Positions 28,023-37,959 are shown, counted from the stretch's first letter. The stretch is 64,000 nt of DNA from an uncultured Granulosicoccaceae bacterium (GCA_937998875.1 CALLBO010000063.1:26332-90331); one strand, 5' to 3'. Notes: generated from the letters alone by a model not told the origin. Made by a program: numbers and translations.

Positions 28023-28704
28023 TTTTTAATTCTCCGCAACGGATTGTTCCTACAACCAATTTGTTAACGGCAGCCAGGAGGGAAATCGAAGTTACAGATA
28101 GTTACGGCCTCAGTTATTGCAACTGAGGGGAGCAGGGGACACGTGTAGCGTGCGATCCGTGCTCTCGGAGTCGGCCCGAGAACAAAACCTAAGCATTTTA
28201 TTTTGGTTTTGTGAGTTTGTTTTAAAAATTAGAAATTCGATTGTTATGAAAAATAGTAATCGAATAAGGGGAGCACCTATAGAACAGGTGAATGGCCGGT
28301 TAGTCAATTAGGCTATGTATTTATCAAGCTCATTCGGAGAATATGTTCAAGCATTACCGCCGTTATTGTTGACAATTTGCTTATTTGGGGTGATTTTTTG
28401 AACGCATAGTTGGTAGTTTTATTATGCTGTTTGTGTTGATTTGTCCTATATATATGGGGGTTTAGTGGATTTCAGGAGTGGAAAAATAATTGCATTCTAA
28501 CCTCGTATTGCAATTATACTGAAGTTGACACGAAACGCCGTGTGCGACTCGTGAGTGCCTGTTTTGCAGTTAAGATTCAGATTGATTTGTTCAATTACTG
28601 CAAGTGAATTTGCAGCTTGCACAGGGAGCGGGATTATTCACTTTTGAACTTGTTCAATACTTTTTTGTCACGAGCCAGTGACGTAGATGATAAAGAGGTC
28701 CCCA
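28023..28704. other. AT-rich intergenic region with long leader of the cold-shock gene
   Basis: No convincing gene is present in this 680-bp stretch; short open frames on both strands around 28110-28310 overlap each other and lack family signals. An 8-bp inverted repeat (ACAAAACC...GGTTTTGT) lies near 28185-28215. A weak TTGACA at 28369-28374 has no good -10 box. The part before the cold-shock gene is strongly AT-rich, in keeping with a long, structured leader as in other csp genes. Confidence 0.5.
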
Positions 28705-29022
28705 GTGAGTGATAGAAAACAAGGAACCGTTAAATGGTTCAATACTGAAAAAGGTTATGGTTTTATTCTGAACCCAGAAGGTGAAGATGTATTTGTCCAC
28801 TACCGTTCGATCCAGGCTGAAGGATTTAAAAACCTTCGAGAAGGTCAGGAGGTGTCCTTTCTTCAGATAAAGAGTGAGAAAGGTTGGCAGGCGGCAGAGG
28901 TACAGGTAGCAGATGGTGACTTTGTAGATGAACACCAGGAAGACCAGCAGCCAGACCAGCAGCCAGACCAGCAGCAAGATCAGCAGGATGTTGATCTCGG
29001 TTTTAATACAGAAGCCGGGTAG
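28705..29022 (+). CDS. Cold-shock domain protein with Gln/Asp-rich tail
   Basis: A GTG start at 28705 with an AGAGG ribosome-binding site gives 105 residues. The cold-shock domain has RNP1 KGYGFI (16-21) and RNP2 DVFVHY (28-33) and ends at about residue 70. An acidic, Gln-rich tail follows (about 71-105) with QPDQ repeats encoded by a 12-bp tandem repeat. Typical CspA proteins have no tail. The domain binds single-stranded RNA/DNA and melts structure. The tail is probably disordered and could mediate self-association. Confidence 0.9.
   Translation: MSDRKQGTVKWFNTEKGYGFILNPEGEDVFVHYRSIQAEGFKNLREGQEVSFLQIKSEKGWQAAEVQVADGDFVDEHQEDQQPDQQPDQQQDQQDVDLGFNTEAG
28942..28986 (+). repeat. 12-bp tandem repeat in the cold-shock gene
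   Basis: GACCAGCAGCCA occurs twice, followed by GACCAGCAGCAA and a partial GATCAGCAG. It is in frame and encodes the DQQP-type tail. Confidence 0.9.
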
Positions 29023-29125
29023 TATTCTGTAACCATCCCCTTAGATCTACACCACCACCCTTATCGGTAGTGATGTTGTGGTATGGCAACAAAGTAACTC
29101 AACAGCCTGAAGACTGAGCGTTCGA

Positions 29126-29296
29126 TCAGTCGTACGGGTCGAGCAAATACGCAATCTCGTCGCAATCGTCTCCTGGCACTACAAATACAACACCGGTGTC
29201 TACAGCTTCTGAGCGAACAGTGGCTTTGCTCCCGTTTGCCGGCCGGACAAATCTGGATTGGTATTGCTCACTCGGGTGGTGTCCACGGCGATTCAC
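29126..29296 (-). CDS. Possible small protein or gene remnant
   Basis: A GTG at 29296 opens a 56-residue frame ending PGDDCDEIAYLLDPYD. The second half (VDTGVVFVVPGDDCDEI) reads like ordinary protein, whereas the first 18 residues do not. The frame directly upstream is closed, and an adjacent frame continues with protein-like sequence (AGFQYEDATPFE), which suggests a decayed longer gene. No family is recognised. The surrounding 29023-29554 stretch has no other supported gene. Confidence 0.25.
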   Translation of the reverse strand: MNRRGHHPSEQYQSRFVRPANGSKATVRSEAVDTGVVFVVPGDDCDEIAYLLDPYD

Positions 29297-29554
29297 TCAA
29301 ATGGCGTCGCATCCTCGTATTGAAATCCCGCGCTAGCTGTTGTTTTCTGTCGTGGACCAGTCAAAATGGCGGCTGCCCATATTTTTGTGCCTGGTCACAG
29401 GAAACCGGAGTTGAGGAATCTGTCCGGGAATTCTGCGTCATGGCGCTTGCCAGTGTTGAACTTCTATCACGCTAATCACATCCGTCGCTGGTATAACATA
29501 GCGGTGAAGAGAGAGCCGTGCGTCCGCGGCACCAGACTATACGGGACACCGGAT

Positions 29555-30187
29555 ATGAACAAGACGTTGATTGCTGTTTTAGCAGGTGTGTTGCTGGCAC
29601 CAGCGGCTCATGCAGACAATTGTGGCTGGCCTGCGCAAAAAGCGCTCGAGTCAGTAGTCCGTGTGACCAGCGAGGACGGTAGCCATGCCAGTGGTGTTGT
29701 CGTCGGGCCCAATCGGGTCTTGACTGCCGCACATGCGATCGATGAGTCTTATCAGGCCTTCATCAGAATTGAGGAGACGTTGTATCCGGCATTTGTCGCA
29801 TCTATCGATCGCTCCAAAGATCTCGCGATTCTTGAAGTGTCTGCACTTGATGTTGAACCGATTCAGATAGGCGACAGCGATCTTAGTAACAGCGCCAAAG
29901 TGTGGGCGGTAGGATTTCCTCGCGCCGAGTCAAAAACCACATCATCCGGTAGTTTTAAGATTAAGGCAGCAACCGATGGTGCCTTACACACCACCGCACC
30001 GATCGACTCGGGTCAATCCGGAGGCGGCTTAATCACTTGTGAGCAAGGTCAACACGTACTCGCTGGTATGTTGCGTGGCTTTGCAGCCTACGTGAATGGC
30101 GATGAGTACGTGAAAATTAAAAACCACTCTGTGTCAGTGGCAAGCGCAGACATTCGCCACTTCATCAGTGAATTGGCAACACAGTGA
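29555..30187 (+). CDS. Secreted trypsin-like serine protease
   Basis: The frame is open from 29366, but the ATG at 29555 begins a clean signal peptide (MNKTLIAVLAGVLLAPAAHA, cleavage after residue 20), giving 210 residues. The chymotrypsin-fold triad is His60 (VLTAAHAID), Asp89 (SKDLAIL) and Ser155 (DSGQSGGGL). There is no PDZ domain, so it is a small stand-alone S1 protease of the V8/trypsin-like type, acting in the periplasm or outside the cell. A type II secretion locus lies nearby and could export it; that link is only positional. Confidence 0.88.
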   Translation: MNKTLIAVLAGVLLAPAAHADNCGWPAQKALESVVRVTSEDGSHASGVVVGPNRVLTAAHAIDESYQAFIRIEETLYPAFVASIDRSKDLAILEVSALDVEPIQIGDSDLSNSAKVWAVGFPRAESKTTSSGSFKIKAATDGALHTTAPIDSGQSGGGLITCEQGQHVLAGMLRGFAAYVNGDEYVKIKNHSVSVASADIRHFISELATQ

Positions 30188-30219
30188 TTGTTGGCAGCTG
30201 CCCGGGTAGTTAACCCTAG

Positions 30220-31563
30220 CTAGTCTGCCACTACTTCAATAAAGTGCCAGCCTTGCACGCCACCGGCAGATTGGTCTTCGGCGGTCAGTGTACAGTTGCC
30301 GGTCGCTACCCCGGTGACGCGAATGCTCGTTGTGCTCAACGGGTCGATCTGACACGAAATATTGTCCTCCGGCAGGCTCCAAAGGTAGTTTCCATTTGGT
30401 TGTGGTCCCCATCGCGTGCTTGCGCGGTAGATACCAGCTTCCTGTAAATCCAGGCGCGCAGGTCCGGCGATGACAATCTCCGCCTGCACATTACTGAATT
30501 CAGTGGCATCGAATTGATCTGTAATCACTGATGTAGCACTGCGGTTAGCATTGTTTACCACTGAAAGTTTAATGTTATGCAGGCTGCTTCGTGCCCCTTC
30601 TGCTCCACGTTTGGGAGAAGCATAGTGCAGGTAGTAAAAGCTGTTTGCACTGGCAACCACTTGTTGATTGATGGTGGTGAGTGTCGAATTGAGCTGTTCA
30701 AAATTTCGCAGCGCATAAGTGCCGCTGGTGCCAATCTGTTGCAGGATATCCGCTGAAATCTCATCGCCGACACCAAGCGTGTAGACAGATTTACCGCGTA
30801 CTGAAGCCAGCGCATCACGATATGTGTTTCTCGCTGCGGTGTCAGTGCCATCCGTTATGATTACCACATTGCCTTGCATAATTTGAGTTAGATCAAAGGT
30901 ATTTTCAATGCGACTGGCGCCGGTGATAACAGCACCATAAAAATCGGTTGGCGTTATTGCTACCGCGGGTTGGATGTTGTCAAGCGTATCTATCAGGGTG
31001 TTGGTGTTGTTGGTGAAATCCTGCAGCAGTGACACGCTGTCATTAAACGAGTACAAGGCAATTTCCTGTTGCGGTAACAGATTCGATTGTCCTTCTGCAT
31101 CGGTCAGTATGCCCAGTACCGCATCTTTAATAGTATCCAGGTTTGCTGGTGAGATGCTGCTGCTGGTGTCGATCATGATGACGCTGCGTAGCGCATACGG
31201 TAGCTGCTCGTGTGGCACAATTGCGAGAGAGGTTTCAGCTGCCGAGACGGGTTCGTTGTCTTCAAGCAACAGAAAATCGCTTGTTTGTAGCCCGGTTATA
31301 GCGCCACCATAACGATCAGTAGCCTGGAACATCACACTGATGATTGAAGGCAATGTTGCTTCAAAGTTTATTTTTTCCAGCTGCACATATCGGTTCGGAC
31401 CGGTACGAGCGGCGGTGCCCTGGGCCATGCCAGCGGAAGTGGCACCAGCGTCATTTTCTAAGCGATTGATGCCTTCGCCATCGCAAGCGCTGAGCAGCCC
31501 GGCACTTGCCAGTGCGTAAAATAGCAGCGGAATCAGGGAACGTTGGGATCTGAATAAATTCAT
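30220..31563 (-). CDS. VWA-domain lipoprotein
   Basis: The 447-residue product has a lipobox (AGLLSAC, Cys27). A von Willebrand A domain spans about 125-315 with the metal-binding DTSSS motif (132-136) and the IITDGTD strand (about 235-242). The region before it (about 65-115) is a beta domain. After it, a C-terminal domain of about 120 residues with Cys pairs (DNISCQ, TGNCTL) shows no known family. It is probably surface-exposed and divalent-cation dependent, perhaps in adhesion. It lies downstream of gspF with a 254-bp gap (31564-31817) that holds no gene. Confidence 0.85.
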   Translation of the reverse strand: MNLFRSQRSLIPLLFYALASAGLLSACDGEGINRLENDAGATSAGMAQGTAARTGPNRYVQLEKINFEATLPSIISVMFQATDRYGGAITGLQTSDFLLLEDNEPVSAAETSLAIVPHEQLPYALRSVIMIDTSSSISPANLDTIKDAVLGILTDAEGQSNLLPQQEIALYSFNDSVSLLQDFTNNTNTLIDTLDNIQPAVAITPTDFYGAVITGASRIENTFDLTQIMQGNVVIITDGTDTAARNTYRDALASVRGKSVYTLGVGDEISADILQQIGTSGTYALRNFEQLNSTLTTINQQVVASANSFYYLHYASPKRGAEGARSSLHNIKLSVVNNANRSATSVITDQFDATEFSNVQAEIVIAGPARLDLQEAGIYRASTRWGPQPNGNYLWSLPEDNISCQIDPLSTTSIRVTGVATGNCTLTAEDQSAGGVQGWHFIEVVAD

Positions 31564-31817
31564 GGCTTGCCGGCTCGGTTTTTAGTTTTAGTGTGGCCGC
31601 CTCTTGCACTGATTATATAACAAGGTGTTGTGTTGTCTGTGCTCCCGGGAATTAAGAATCGGACAGTCATGGCCATACTTTCAACCTACAGGTTCGTACC
31701 GGGACCGCGTTGTAAGCACGAAGCTGTCCATTTAGCGATCAGAACACCTGATCGCGGCCTGATCGCCGCGAAATACACAGAAATTGACGTGATGAAACGG
31801 GCGAGTCCGCCAGGAGA

Positions 31818-33032
31818 TCAGGCAACCAGCTGATTGAGCTCAAAAATTGGAAGTAAGATCGCCAGTACGATGGCCATCACCATACCGGCCATTATCAAAA
31901 TAATCACCGGCTCGAGCAATGCTAGAAACACAGCAAGTATAGAGTTGAGTTCACGTTCCTGATGCGAAGCCGCCTTTTCGAGCATTTGTTCAAGTCGACC
32001 CGATGCCTCGCCACTGCCGATCAGATGCAACATCATAGGCGGGAAGAAACCGGTGCGCTCCAATGACCGGCTTAAACCACCGCCTTCACGGACCTTGGTG
32101 GCAGCTTGTTTAACAGCGTGACGCATCGGCCGGTTGGTGAGTACTTGCGATGCGATACCCAGTGCGTCGAGTACTGGTACGCCACTGGCTGCAAGAATAC
32201 TCAGAGTGCGTGCAAACTGAGAGGCGTTGGAGCCGCGTATGATGCGTGAGATTAAAGGTACCTTTAGCATAAAAGCATGCACCTTCATTTTTACGGATTC
32301 GTTTTGCAATAGGCGGCGCCATGCTATGAACAGCACAATGCCGGTAATCAGAACCGCAAGTCCCCAGTTTTGAATAAACTCACTGAGTGCAATCATCACT
32401 CTGGTAAGTAATGGCAACTCCTGACCCATGCTGTCAAATACCGACACCACTTTTGGTACCACGTAGGCAAGTAGAAAAGAGACAATCGCAATAGCGATAA
32501 ACACGAGACCGATTGGATAGTACAGCGCTTTACTGATGATTTGCTTGGTCGATTGCTTGTCTTCAGTGTAGTCAGCCAGTCTTTCCAATACCGAGTCCAG
32601 GTGACCCGACTGTTCACCTGCTGCCACAGTAGCCTGAAAAATCTCCGGAAATACCTTTGGGTATTCGCCAAGTGCACTGGCCAGAGTTTTACCTTCCAGC
32701 ACACGGCCTCTTACCGACAGCATTAATGATTTTATCTTCGGTTTGTCGCTTTGCTTGGCTACAGCGCCAAGGGCTTCCTCGATAGGAGTGCCTGAAGAGG
32801 CCAGTGTCGCAATCTGTCGTGTGATTAACGCGAGATCATTGTTACTGATGCCGCCACGGAAGGTGCCGGTTGCCTTTGCCCGGTTGGATTTTGAGCTTCC
32901 CTCAACCACATCAATCGGAGTAAGTTTCTGATCGCGCAGCTGTTGACGTATCTGGCGCGGGTTATCACCCTCCAGTACACCTTTTTTTTCACTGCCCGCC
33001 GCATCTAGCGCGACATACTCAAAAGCAGGCAT
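31818..33032 (-). CDS. gspF: Type II secretion inner-membrane protein GspF
   Basis: The 404-residue platform protein contains two homologous T2SSF domains (about 70-195 and 272-395) and three membrane segments. The start MPAFEYVALDAAGSEKKG is typical. GspF lies under the secretin and couples the GspE ATPase to pseudopilus assembly. The start follows the gspE stop directly, so the two are co-translated. Compared with PilC, its counterpart in type IV pili, the N-terminus and the neighbouring gspC and gspD genes favour type II secretion. Confidence 0.93.
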   Translation of the reverse strand: MPAFEYVALDAAGSEKKGVLEGDNPRQIRQQLRDQKLTPIDVVEGSSKSNRAKATGTFRGGISNNDLALITRQIATLASSGTPIEEALGAVAKQSDKPKIKSLMLSVRGRVLEGKTLASALGEYPKVFPEIFQATVAAGEQSGHLDSVLERLADYTEDKQSTKQIISKALYYPIGLVFIAIAIVSFLLAYVVPKVVSVFDSMGQELPLLTRVMIALSEFIQNWGLAVLITGIVLFIAWRRLLQNESVKMKVHAFMLKVPLISRIIRGSNASQFARTLSILAASGVPVLDALGIASQVLTNRPMRHAVKQAATKVREGGGLSRSLERTGFFPPMMLHLIGSGEASGRLEQMLEKAASHQERELNSILAVFLALLEPVIILIMAGMVMAIVLAILLPIFELNQLVA

Positions 33033-34583
33033 CTACATTTCCCGGGTAACACGCAAGACTTCTTCCAGGGAAGTCAGACCATTCAATACCAGGCGCTTGC
33101 CATCTTCAGTGATGCCCGGGTATTTGCTGCGTGCGTAGGATTCTATCTCGTGCTCGGCCTCGCCATCATGAATCATATTGCGAATGGTCTCATCCACAAC
33201 ATCCACTTCGTAGATACCGGTTCGTCCGACATAACCGGAGTGGTTGCAGACATTGCATCCGTGTGGCAGATAGACAATGCCGTCTTCGTTTTCCTGTAAA
33301 CCGAGCTGTTGACGCTCGGCAGCACTTGGCACATGTTCTTTTTTGCAATCGTTGCATAACAGTCTGACAAGTCGTTGTGCCACTAGCCCGATAAGGCTCG
33401 ATGAAAGTAAAAACGGCTCTACACCCATATCACGCAGACGGGTGATTGATCCAATGGCAGTGTTGGTATGAAGTGTTGAAAGTACCAGGTGCCCGGTCAA
33501 ACTTGCTTGTACGGCGATTTCGGCGGTTTCAAGGTCGCGTATCTCACCGACCATCACGATATCCGGATCCTGTCGAAGTATGGCGCGCAACCCGCGGGCA
33601 AAGGTTAGATCGACTTTGGTATTCACCTGAGTCTGGCCGATGCCATCAAGGTAGTACTCTATGGGGTCTTCAACGGTCAGGATTGTGTTGCGACTGTTGT
33701 TGAGTTTGGTCATCGCTGCGTACAGTGAAGTAGTTTTACCTGAGCCAGTCGGGCCGGTCACCAGCACAATACCGTGTGGCATTTTCAGTATGTTTAAAAG
33801 CAATTCTGTTGACGCATCCGACATACCCAGATTTTCAAGATCCAGACGTCCTGCCTGTTTGTCGAGTAAACGCATCACCACGCGTTCACCGTGACCTGAT
33901 GGCAGAGTTGAAACACGAACGTCAACCGGGCGTCCTGCAACTCGCAGTGAGATACGGCCATCCTGGGGCAGTCTTTTTTCGGCGATATCGAGCTTGGCCA
34001 TCACTTTGATACGTGAAATCACCTGCGCTGCCGCTTGCTGAGGTGGTTCAAGCAGTTTGTTCATGACCCCGTCGACGCGATAACGCACAGACAATCGATG
34101 TTCAAAAGGTTCGATGTGTACATCTGAAGCGCCTTTGCGAATGGCTTCCGTCAGCATCGCATTGATCAGCCGGATTATCGGTGCGTCATCCTGTGATTCC
34201 ATTAAATCTTCCGGTTCCAGCGACTCTGCCATTCGATCAAGATCGAGTTCGCCGTCGAAATCATCCATGACCGTCATGGCGTCACTGGTGTTACCCTCGT
34301 AATTGCGGGTTAGCAACAAATCGAATTCGTCTTCATCCACCTGATGCAGTGTCACCGGGTGCCCGGCGCTACGTCGTGCCTCAAGGAGAGCCAGATTGGT
34401 CACACCGGGTCGGTGCACCAGTAGTGGATCGGGTTCGTTTTTTCGATCGATAAGAACGCCGTGGCGTTTGGCAAAGCTGTAGGGCAGATTGAGCGGTTTA
34501 AGGGCTGCGATCGTGTCAGTGTGCTCAGCGTCAATACTGGCGATGCCATCATCGAGCAGATGGTCGTTAGGTTGAGATGCCAT
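33033..34583 (-). CDS. gspE: Type II secretion ATPase GspE
   Basis: The 516-residue hexameric ATPase drives pseudopilus assembly. It has an N-terminal domain (1-110), the GASDVHIEP segment (151-159), Walker A GPTGSGKT (277-284), an Asp box ending VGEIRD and a His box TLHTN. The zinc-binding tetracysteine is C410-x2-C413...C443-x2-C446. These cysteines separate GspE/PilB from retraction ATPases such as PilT. All catalytic motifs are intact. A 376-bp gap without genes (34584-34959) lies between it and gspD. Confidence 0.95.
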   Translation of the reverse strand: MASQPNDHLLDDGIASIDAEHTDTIAALKPLNLPYSFAKRHGVLIDRKNEPDPLLVHRPGVTNLALLEARRSAGHPVTLHQVDEDEFDLLLTRNYEGNTSDAMTVMDDFDGELDLDRMAESLEPEDLMESQDDAPIIRLINAMLTEAIRKGASDVHIEPFEHRLSVRYRVDGVMNKLLEPPQQAAAQVISRIKVMAKLDIAEKRLPQDGRISLRVAGRPVDVRVSTLPSGHGERVVMRLLDKQAGRLDLENLGMSDASTELLLNILKMPHGIVLVTGPTGSGKTTSLYAAMTKLNNSRNTILTVEDPIEYYLDGIGQTQVNTKVDLTFARGLRAILRQDPDIVMVGEIRDLETAEIAVQASLTGHLVLSTLHTNTAIGSITRLRDMGVEPFLLSSSLIGLVAQRLVRLLCNDCKKEHVPSAAERQQLGLQENEDGIVYLPHGCNVCNHSGYVGRTGIYEVDVVDETIRNMIHDGEAEHEIESYARSKYPGITEDGKRLVLNGLTSLEEVLRVTREM

Positions 34584-34959
34584 TACTTCGAGTTAGCTCC
34601 TGTGCCAATGATGATCCTTCGATAGCACGGTTGTCCTGTCCGGGTGTTGAACCGGGTGTTGACCATTGCCGTGACATGCCAGCCTGGCTATCACCGCAGA
34701 GTGTTGCAAATGAGGCTTGTACAACACTTGTATTCTACTCTTAAAGGCCCGCCGGTATTCTCTATCAACCGTTACAGTAACATTGCTGCGGTGATTCAGG
34801 CAGGTGTCGGTTATTCGACACCTGGGTAAAATCATGGCTCTGGCCAATTCGGAGTGGTTGGATATATTCGGGCGCGGATCGTTGCATTCAGCGCGGCTTA
34901 CCGGTACCCAAGCTGGTTCAAGGTGGTGCCTGGCCGATAGCCGGCAAATACCCGCCGGA
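34584..34959. other. Gene-free gap inside the gsp cluster
   Basis: The gap is 376 bp between gspD and gspE, genes that usually abut. Short frames on both strands have no family signals or ribosome-binding sites. No clear terminator or promoter was found. It may contain an internal promoter for gspEF. Confidence 0.5.
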
Positions 34960-37959
34960 CTAATATCTTGGCTGTGGCTCCATTTCCGGCAGAATTGTCG
35001 TGTTGCCGGTAGTGATAGACGTCAGAAACACTTCTGGACGGTCGTCGGAAAGATCATCCTGCGAACGATCAACCTCTAACTCATCGATGTTGTCGATGTA
35101 CTCGCCAGTGCTTTGCAGCTCTTGCAATGCATCAGTGTCCTCGAATTCAAGTAGTTCGGCATCTACTGCGTCTTGTACGGATTCAAACTCGAGCGGTTTG
35201 CTGCTGGCAGGTACTTCAGCGACAGCCAGTTCCGCTTCAGTTATAGCTATTGGTAGTTCATCTGATTGTTCTGTGAGTGGCTCGAATAGCTGGTCGCCAG
35301 GTAGCGTCTCAGGTAATGGTTCCGGCAAAGGTTCTGTAGTCGCAATCGGCAGAGGTGCTGTTTCCACTACAGATTCTTTAACCGGTTCGGACGTCACTAC
35401 CGCTTCGCTGAGCTGTACCAGCAGGGGTGGCAGCGTTTTTTGTTCACTAGCTGGCAGGGTCCCGGTGGCATCTTCTTCGATTGCAGAAGCAGCGTCGTCG
35501 CTTTGCATAACACTTGCAACCAATGCTTCATTCGCAACAGGTAGCTCCGGTGCGGTGTCGGTTTCTGCAATAGTCGCGGTTTTGTTGAGGATGTTCTCAG
35601 CTACCGGTGCTGACATGTCAGCCATCGACGCGTCAATTGTCACGTCGGTAGTTGCTTCTTCTGCATCCGCCAATATCTGATCGGCCTGTTGTGAACTGTG
35701 CTCGGCGATTACCTTTTCGATGTCTGCTTTAGACGGACCGGCAATTACCGGATCACTTTTCGTCGTAGTACCAGTCGTTACCAGTGTGCCGCTGCCAGCT
35801 TTGAGAATCGATCGAACTGACGCGTCTGTCAGTTGTAATCCTTCGTTGCCAGACAACGGTGTATCGAATTGCGTTAACGGGCTGTCTGCGTCTTTGCCTT
35901 CAAAGTAGAATTTCAGCTCTGGCAGTTCCTGCTTCTCTTTAGTCAGCGCATTATCCTGCTCCTGTCGGTAAAGCATTTGACGGGAACGAAGGAAGTTGTA
36001 CTTACTGTTGCTGTACTGACTGGCTGTTGTGCTATCTCGCATGATTTGCGGATGCAGAAAGATCATCAGGTTTCGTTTGGTTTTTGTCGTGCTGCGATAG
36101 CGAAACAAGTGTCCCAGAATCGGGATATCACCCAGCAGGGGTACCCGTTCTTCCACGTCAGTGAATTGATCGTCTATCAGTCCGCCGAGCACCAGAGTTT
36201 GCCCGTCTTCAACCAACACGGTTGTTTTGATCGAGCGTACGTTGGTGGTGATATCGGCCGCGCCGGTAAGGGCAGTGGTATTAACGTTTGATACCTCTTG
36301 TTCCAGGTCCATCTTAATCGTGTTGCCGTCATTGATCTGTGGCGTCACTTTAAGGGTCAGACCGATATCTTCTCTTTCAATGGTCTGGAACGGATTGTTA
36401 TTGTTGGCAGATAACTGTGTGCCGGTGACAAAAGGTACATTTGAACCCACAACGATCTCGGCTTCTTCGTTATCGAGCGTGACGATACTTGGTGTAGATA
36501 AAATATTGTTGTCTGCATCGGAGGCGATCGCTCGCACCAGAAAACCAAAATCAATTTCGCCGGTTGCAAAACGGCCGAGTGCCAGTGACAAGCCGGTGCC
36601 AAGAGAAGAAGGCAAGCCGCCGTTGCCGGCAGCTGCACCGGCGATGCCCAGCAGACCCTCAGTCGCTCCGCCAAGGTTTGAGTAACCGATCGGTACATCC
36701 TTATCTGTACCATCAAGCAGAAAGTTGATTCCGAACTCGCGTGTGTTGTCTTCTGTTATTTCCGCGATGACGGCTTCGACCAATACTTGTGCGCGTCGAA
36801 TATCAAGCTGTCTGATCACCGCAAGGATATTCTGCATCTCATCCTGCGGGGCGGTAATGATCAGCGCGTTTGTATTCGGATCTGCCTGAATATCTACGTT
36901 TGACTCACCCGTCTCGGCAGCACTTCTCGCTAGAACAGCGTTGTTCTGTGCCTGATTGGGAACAACGCCGGTGTTATTTACCTGCTGTGCCGTGTTTTGC
37001 GGGGCTTGTGTAAGAGGTTGTTGCTGCACGACTGCACCGGTGCCGTCTGCTGTTGTTGCTCCTACTTTGGCCTGACCCTGCGATACGCCTTGCAGAATAG
37101 TCACCATGTCTTCAGCGTTAGCAAATTTGAGGTAGACCACCCGCGTGTTGCCGCCGGATTCAATCGGCGTATCAAGGTGTGCAATCAGGCCGCGAATCCG
37201 CACGCGAACGGCTCTGTCACCGCTGATCAATACACTGTTGGTTCTTTCATCCGCAACGAGTTGTATGGCCCCCGGACCTTGTGGCCCACCAATGTTGTTG
37301 CGTTGCAGTGACGAGAGCGTGCCGACAATTTCCGATGCCGATGCGTGATTCAGGCGAACCACCTCGATTTCTTCGTTGTCCGGACGGTCGATGCGTCGAA
37401 TGATCTCCATCAGGCGCTGAATATTCGAGGCGCGATCGGTGATAATCAATGAGTTGGTTGCAGCATAAGCCGCCAAGTGGCCCTGCTGCGGCACCATGGG
37501 ACGAAGAATGGGCACCAGCTGCGCTGCCGGTACATTGATCACGGTGATCACCTGGGTAACCAGCTGATCTGAAGAATCCGCATCGTCGCCGAGAATCGGT
37601 ACCGGGCCCTGCTTTGCCGTTACGTCGGGTACGATCTTCACCAGATCACCTGCCGGTACTGCCGAGTAACCGTGTACTTGCAGCACCGAAAGAAAGACCT
37701 CGTAGAGTCCGTCTGCGCTCACCGGGTCGGTGGAGATTACCGTGACTTTGGCTTTGACTCTCGGGTCAACAACGAAGTTACGACCGGTCTGCTTGGAGAC
37801 CGTTGCAATCAGCGAATGAATGTCTGTATTCTGCAGATTCAGCGTGAATGTGCTGTCTTCTTCCTGTGCCTGTGCGAAACCACTGTTGCACATTAGCAAC
37901 AGTCCAATGGACACACCTCTAGCAGTCCGTTTCCAACGAAATTTATTATTATTTTTCAA
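34960..37959 (-). CDS. gspD: Type II secretion secretin GspD with long acidic tail
   Basis: The 999-residue protein is about 300 longer than usual. It has a signal peptide (to about 31), N0 (FTLNLQNTDIHSLIATVSK), N1-N3 domains (about 110-390), and a secretin domain with the core VPLLGDIPILGHLFR and the end FLHPQIMRD at about residue 636. The outer-membrane channel is therefore complete. From about 690 to 999 follows a low-complexity extension rich in Glu, Asp, Ala, Thr, Ser and Pro, with almost no aromatic residues. The extension is in the same frame with no stop. It would lie in the periplasm or at the outer rim and could be a docking arm. Confidence 0.92.
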   Translation of the reverse strand: MKNNNKFRWKRTARGVSIGLLLMCNSGFAQAQEEDSTFTLNLQNTDIHSLIATVSKQTGRNFVVDPRVKAKVTVISTDPVSADGLYEVFLSVLQVHGYSAVPAGDLVKIVPDVTAKQGPVPILGDDADSSDQLVTQVITVINVPAAQLVPILRPMVPQQGHLAAYAATNSLIITDRASNIQRLMEIIRRIDRPDNEEIEVVRLNHASASEIVGTLSSLQRNNIGGPQGPGAIQLVADERTNSVLISGDRAVRVRIRGLIAHLDTPIESGGNTRVVYLKFANAEDMVTILQGVSQGQAKVGATTADGTGAVVQQQPLTQAPQNTAQQVNNTGVVPNQAQNNAVLARSAAETGESNVDIQADPNTNALIITAPQDEMQNILAVIRQLDIRRAQVLVEAVIAEITEDNTREFGINFLLDGTDKDVPIGYSNLGGATEGLLGIAGAAAGNGGLPSSLGTGLSLALGRFATGEIDFGFLVRAIASDADNNILSTPSIVTLDNEEAEIVVGSNVPFVTGTQLSANNNNPFQTIEREDIGLTLKVTPQINDGNTIKMDLEQEVSNVNTTALTGAADITTNVRSIKTTVLVEDGQTLVLGGLIDDQFTDVEERVPLLGDIPILGHLFRYRSTTKTKRNLMIFLHPQIMRDSTTASQYSNSKYNFLRSRQMLYRQEQDNALTKEKQELPELKFYFEGKDADSPLTQFDTPLSGNEGLQLTDASVRSILKAGSGTLVTTGTTTKSDPVIAGPSKADIEKVIAEHSSQQADQILADAEEATTDVTIDASMADMSAPVAENILNKTATIAETDTAPELPVANEALVASVMQSDDAASAIEEDATGTLPASEQKTLPPLLVQLSEAVVTSEPVKESVVETAPLPIATTEPLPEPLPETLPGDQLFEPLTEQSDELPIAITEAELAVAEVPASSKPLEFESVQDAVDAELLEFEDTDALQELQSTGEYIDNIDELEVDRSQDDLSDDRPEVFLTSITTGNTTILPEMEPQPRY

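Noticed and set aside
28110..28311. Two opposing 64-65-codon frames
   Set aside because: They lie on the same bases in opposite directions, with no ribosome-binding site and no recognisable family; treated as AT-rich leader or intergenic DNA.
29236..29475. 79-codon plus-strand frame
   Set aside because: Trp/Cys-rich composition and no ribosome-binding site; it conflicts with the better minus-strand remnant.
34593..34847. 84-codon minus-strand frame between gspD and gspE
   Set aside because: Arg/His/Cys-rich, no membrane or Gsp signature; not credible as a secretion gene.
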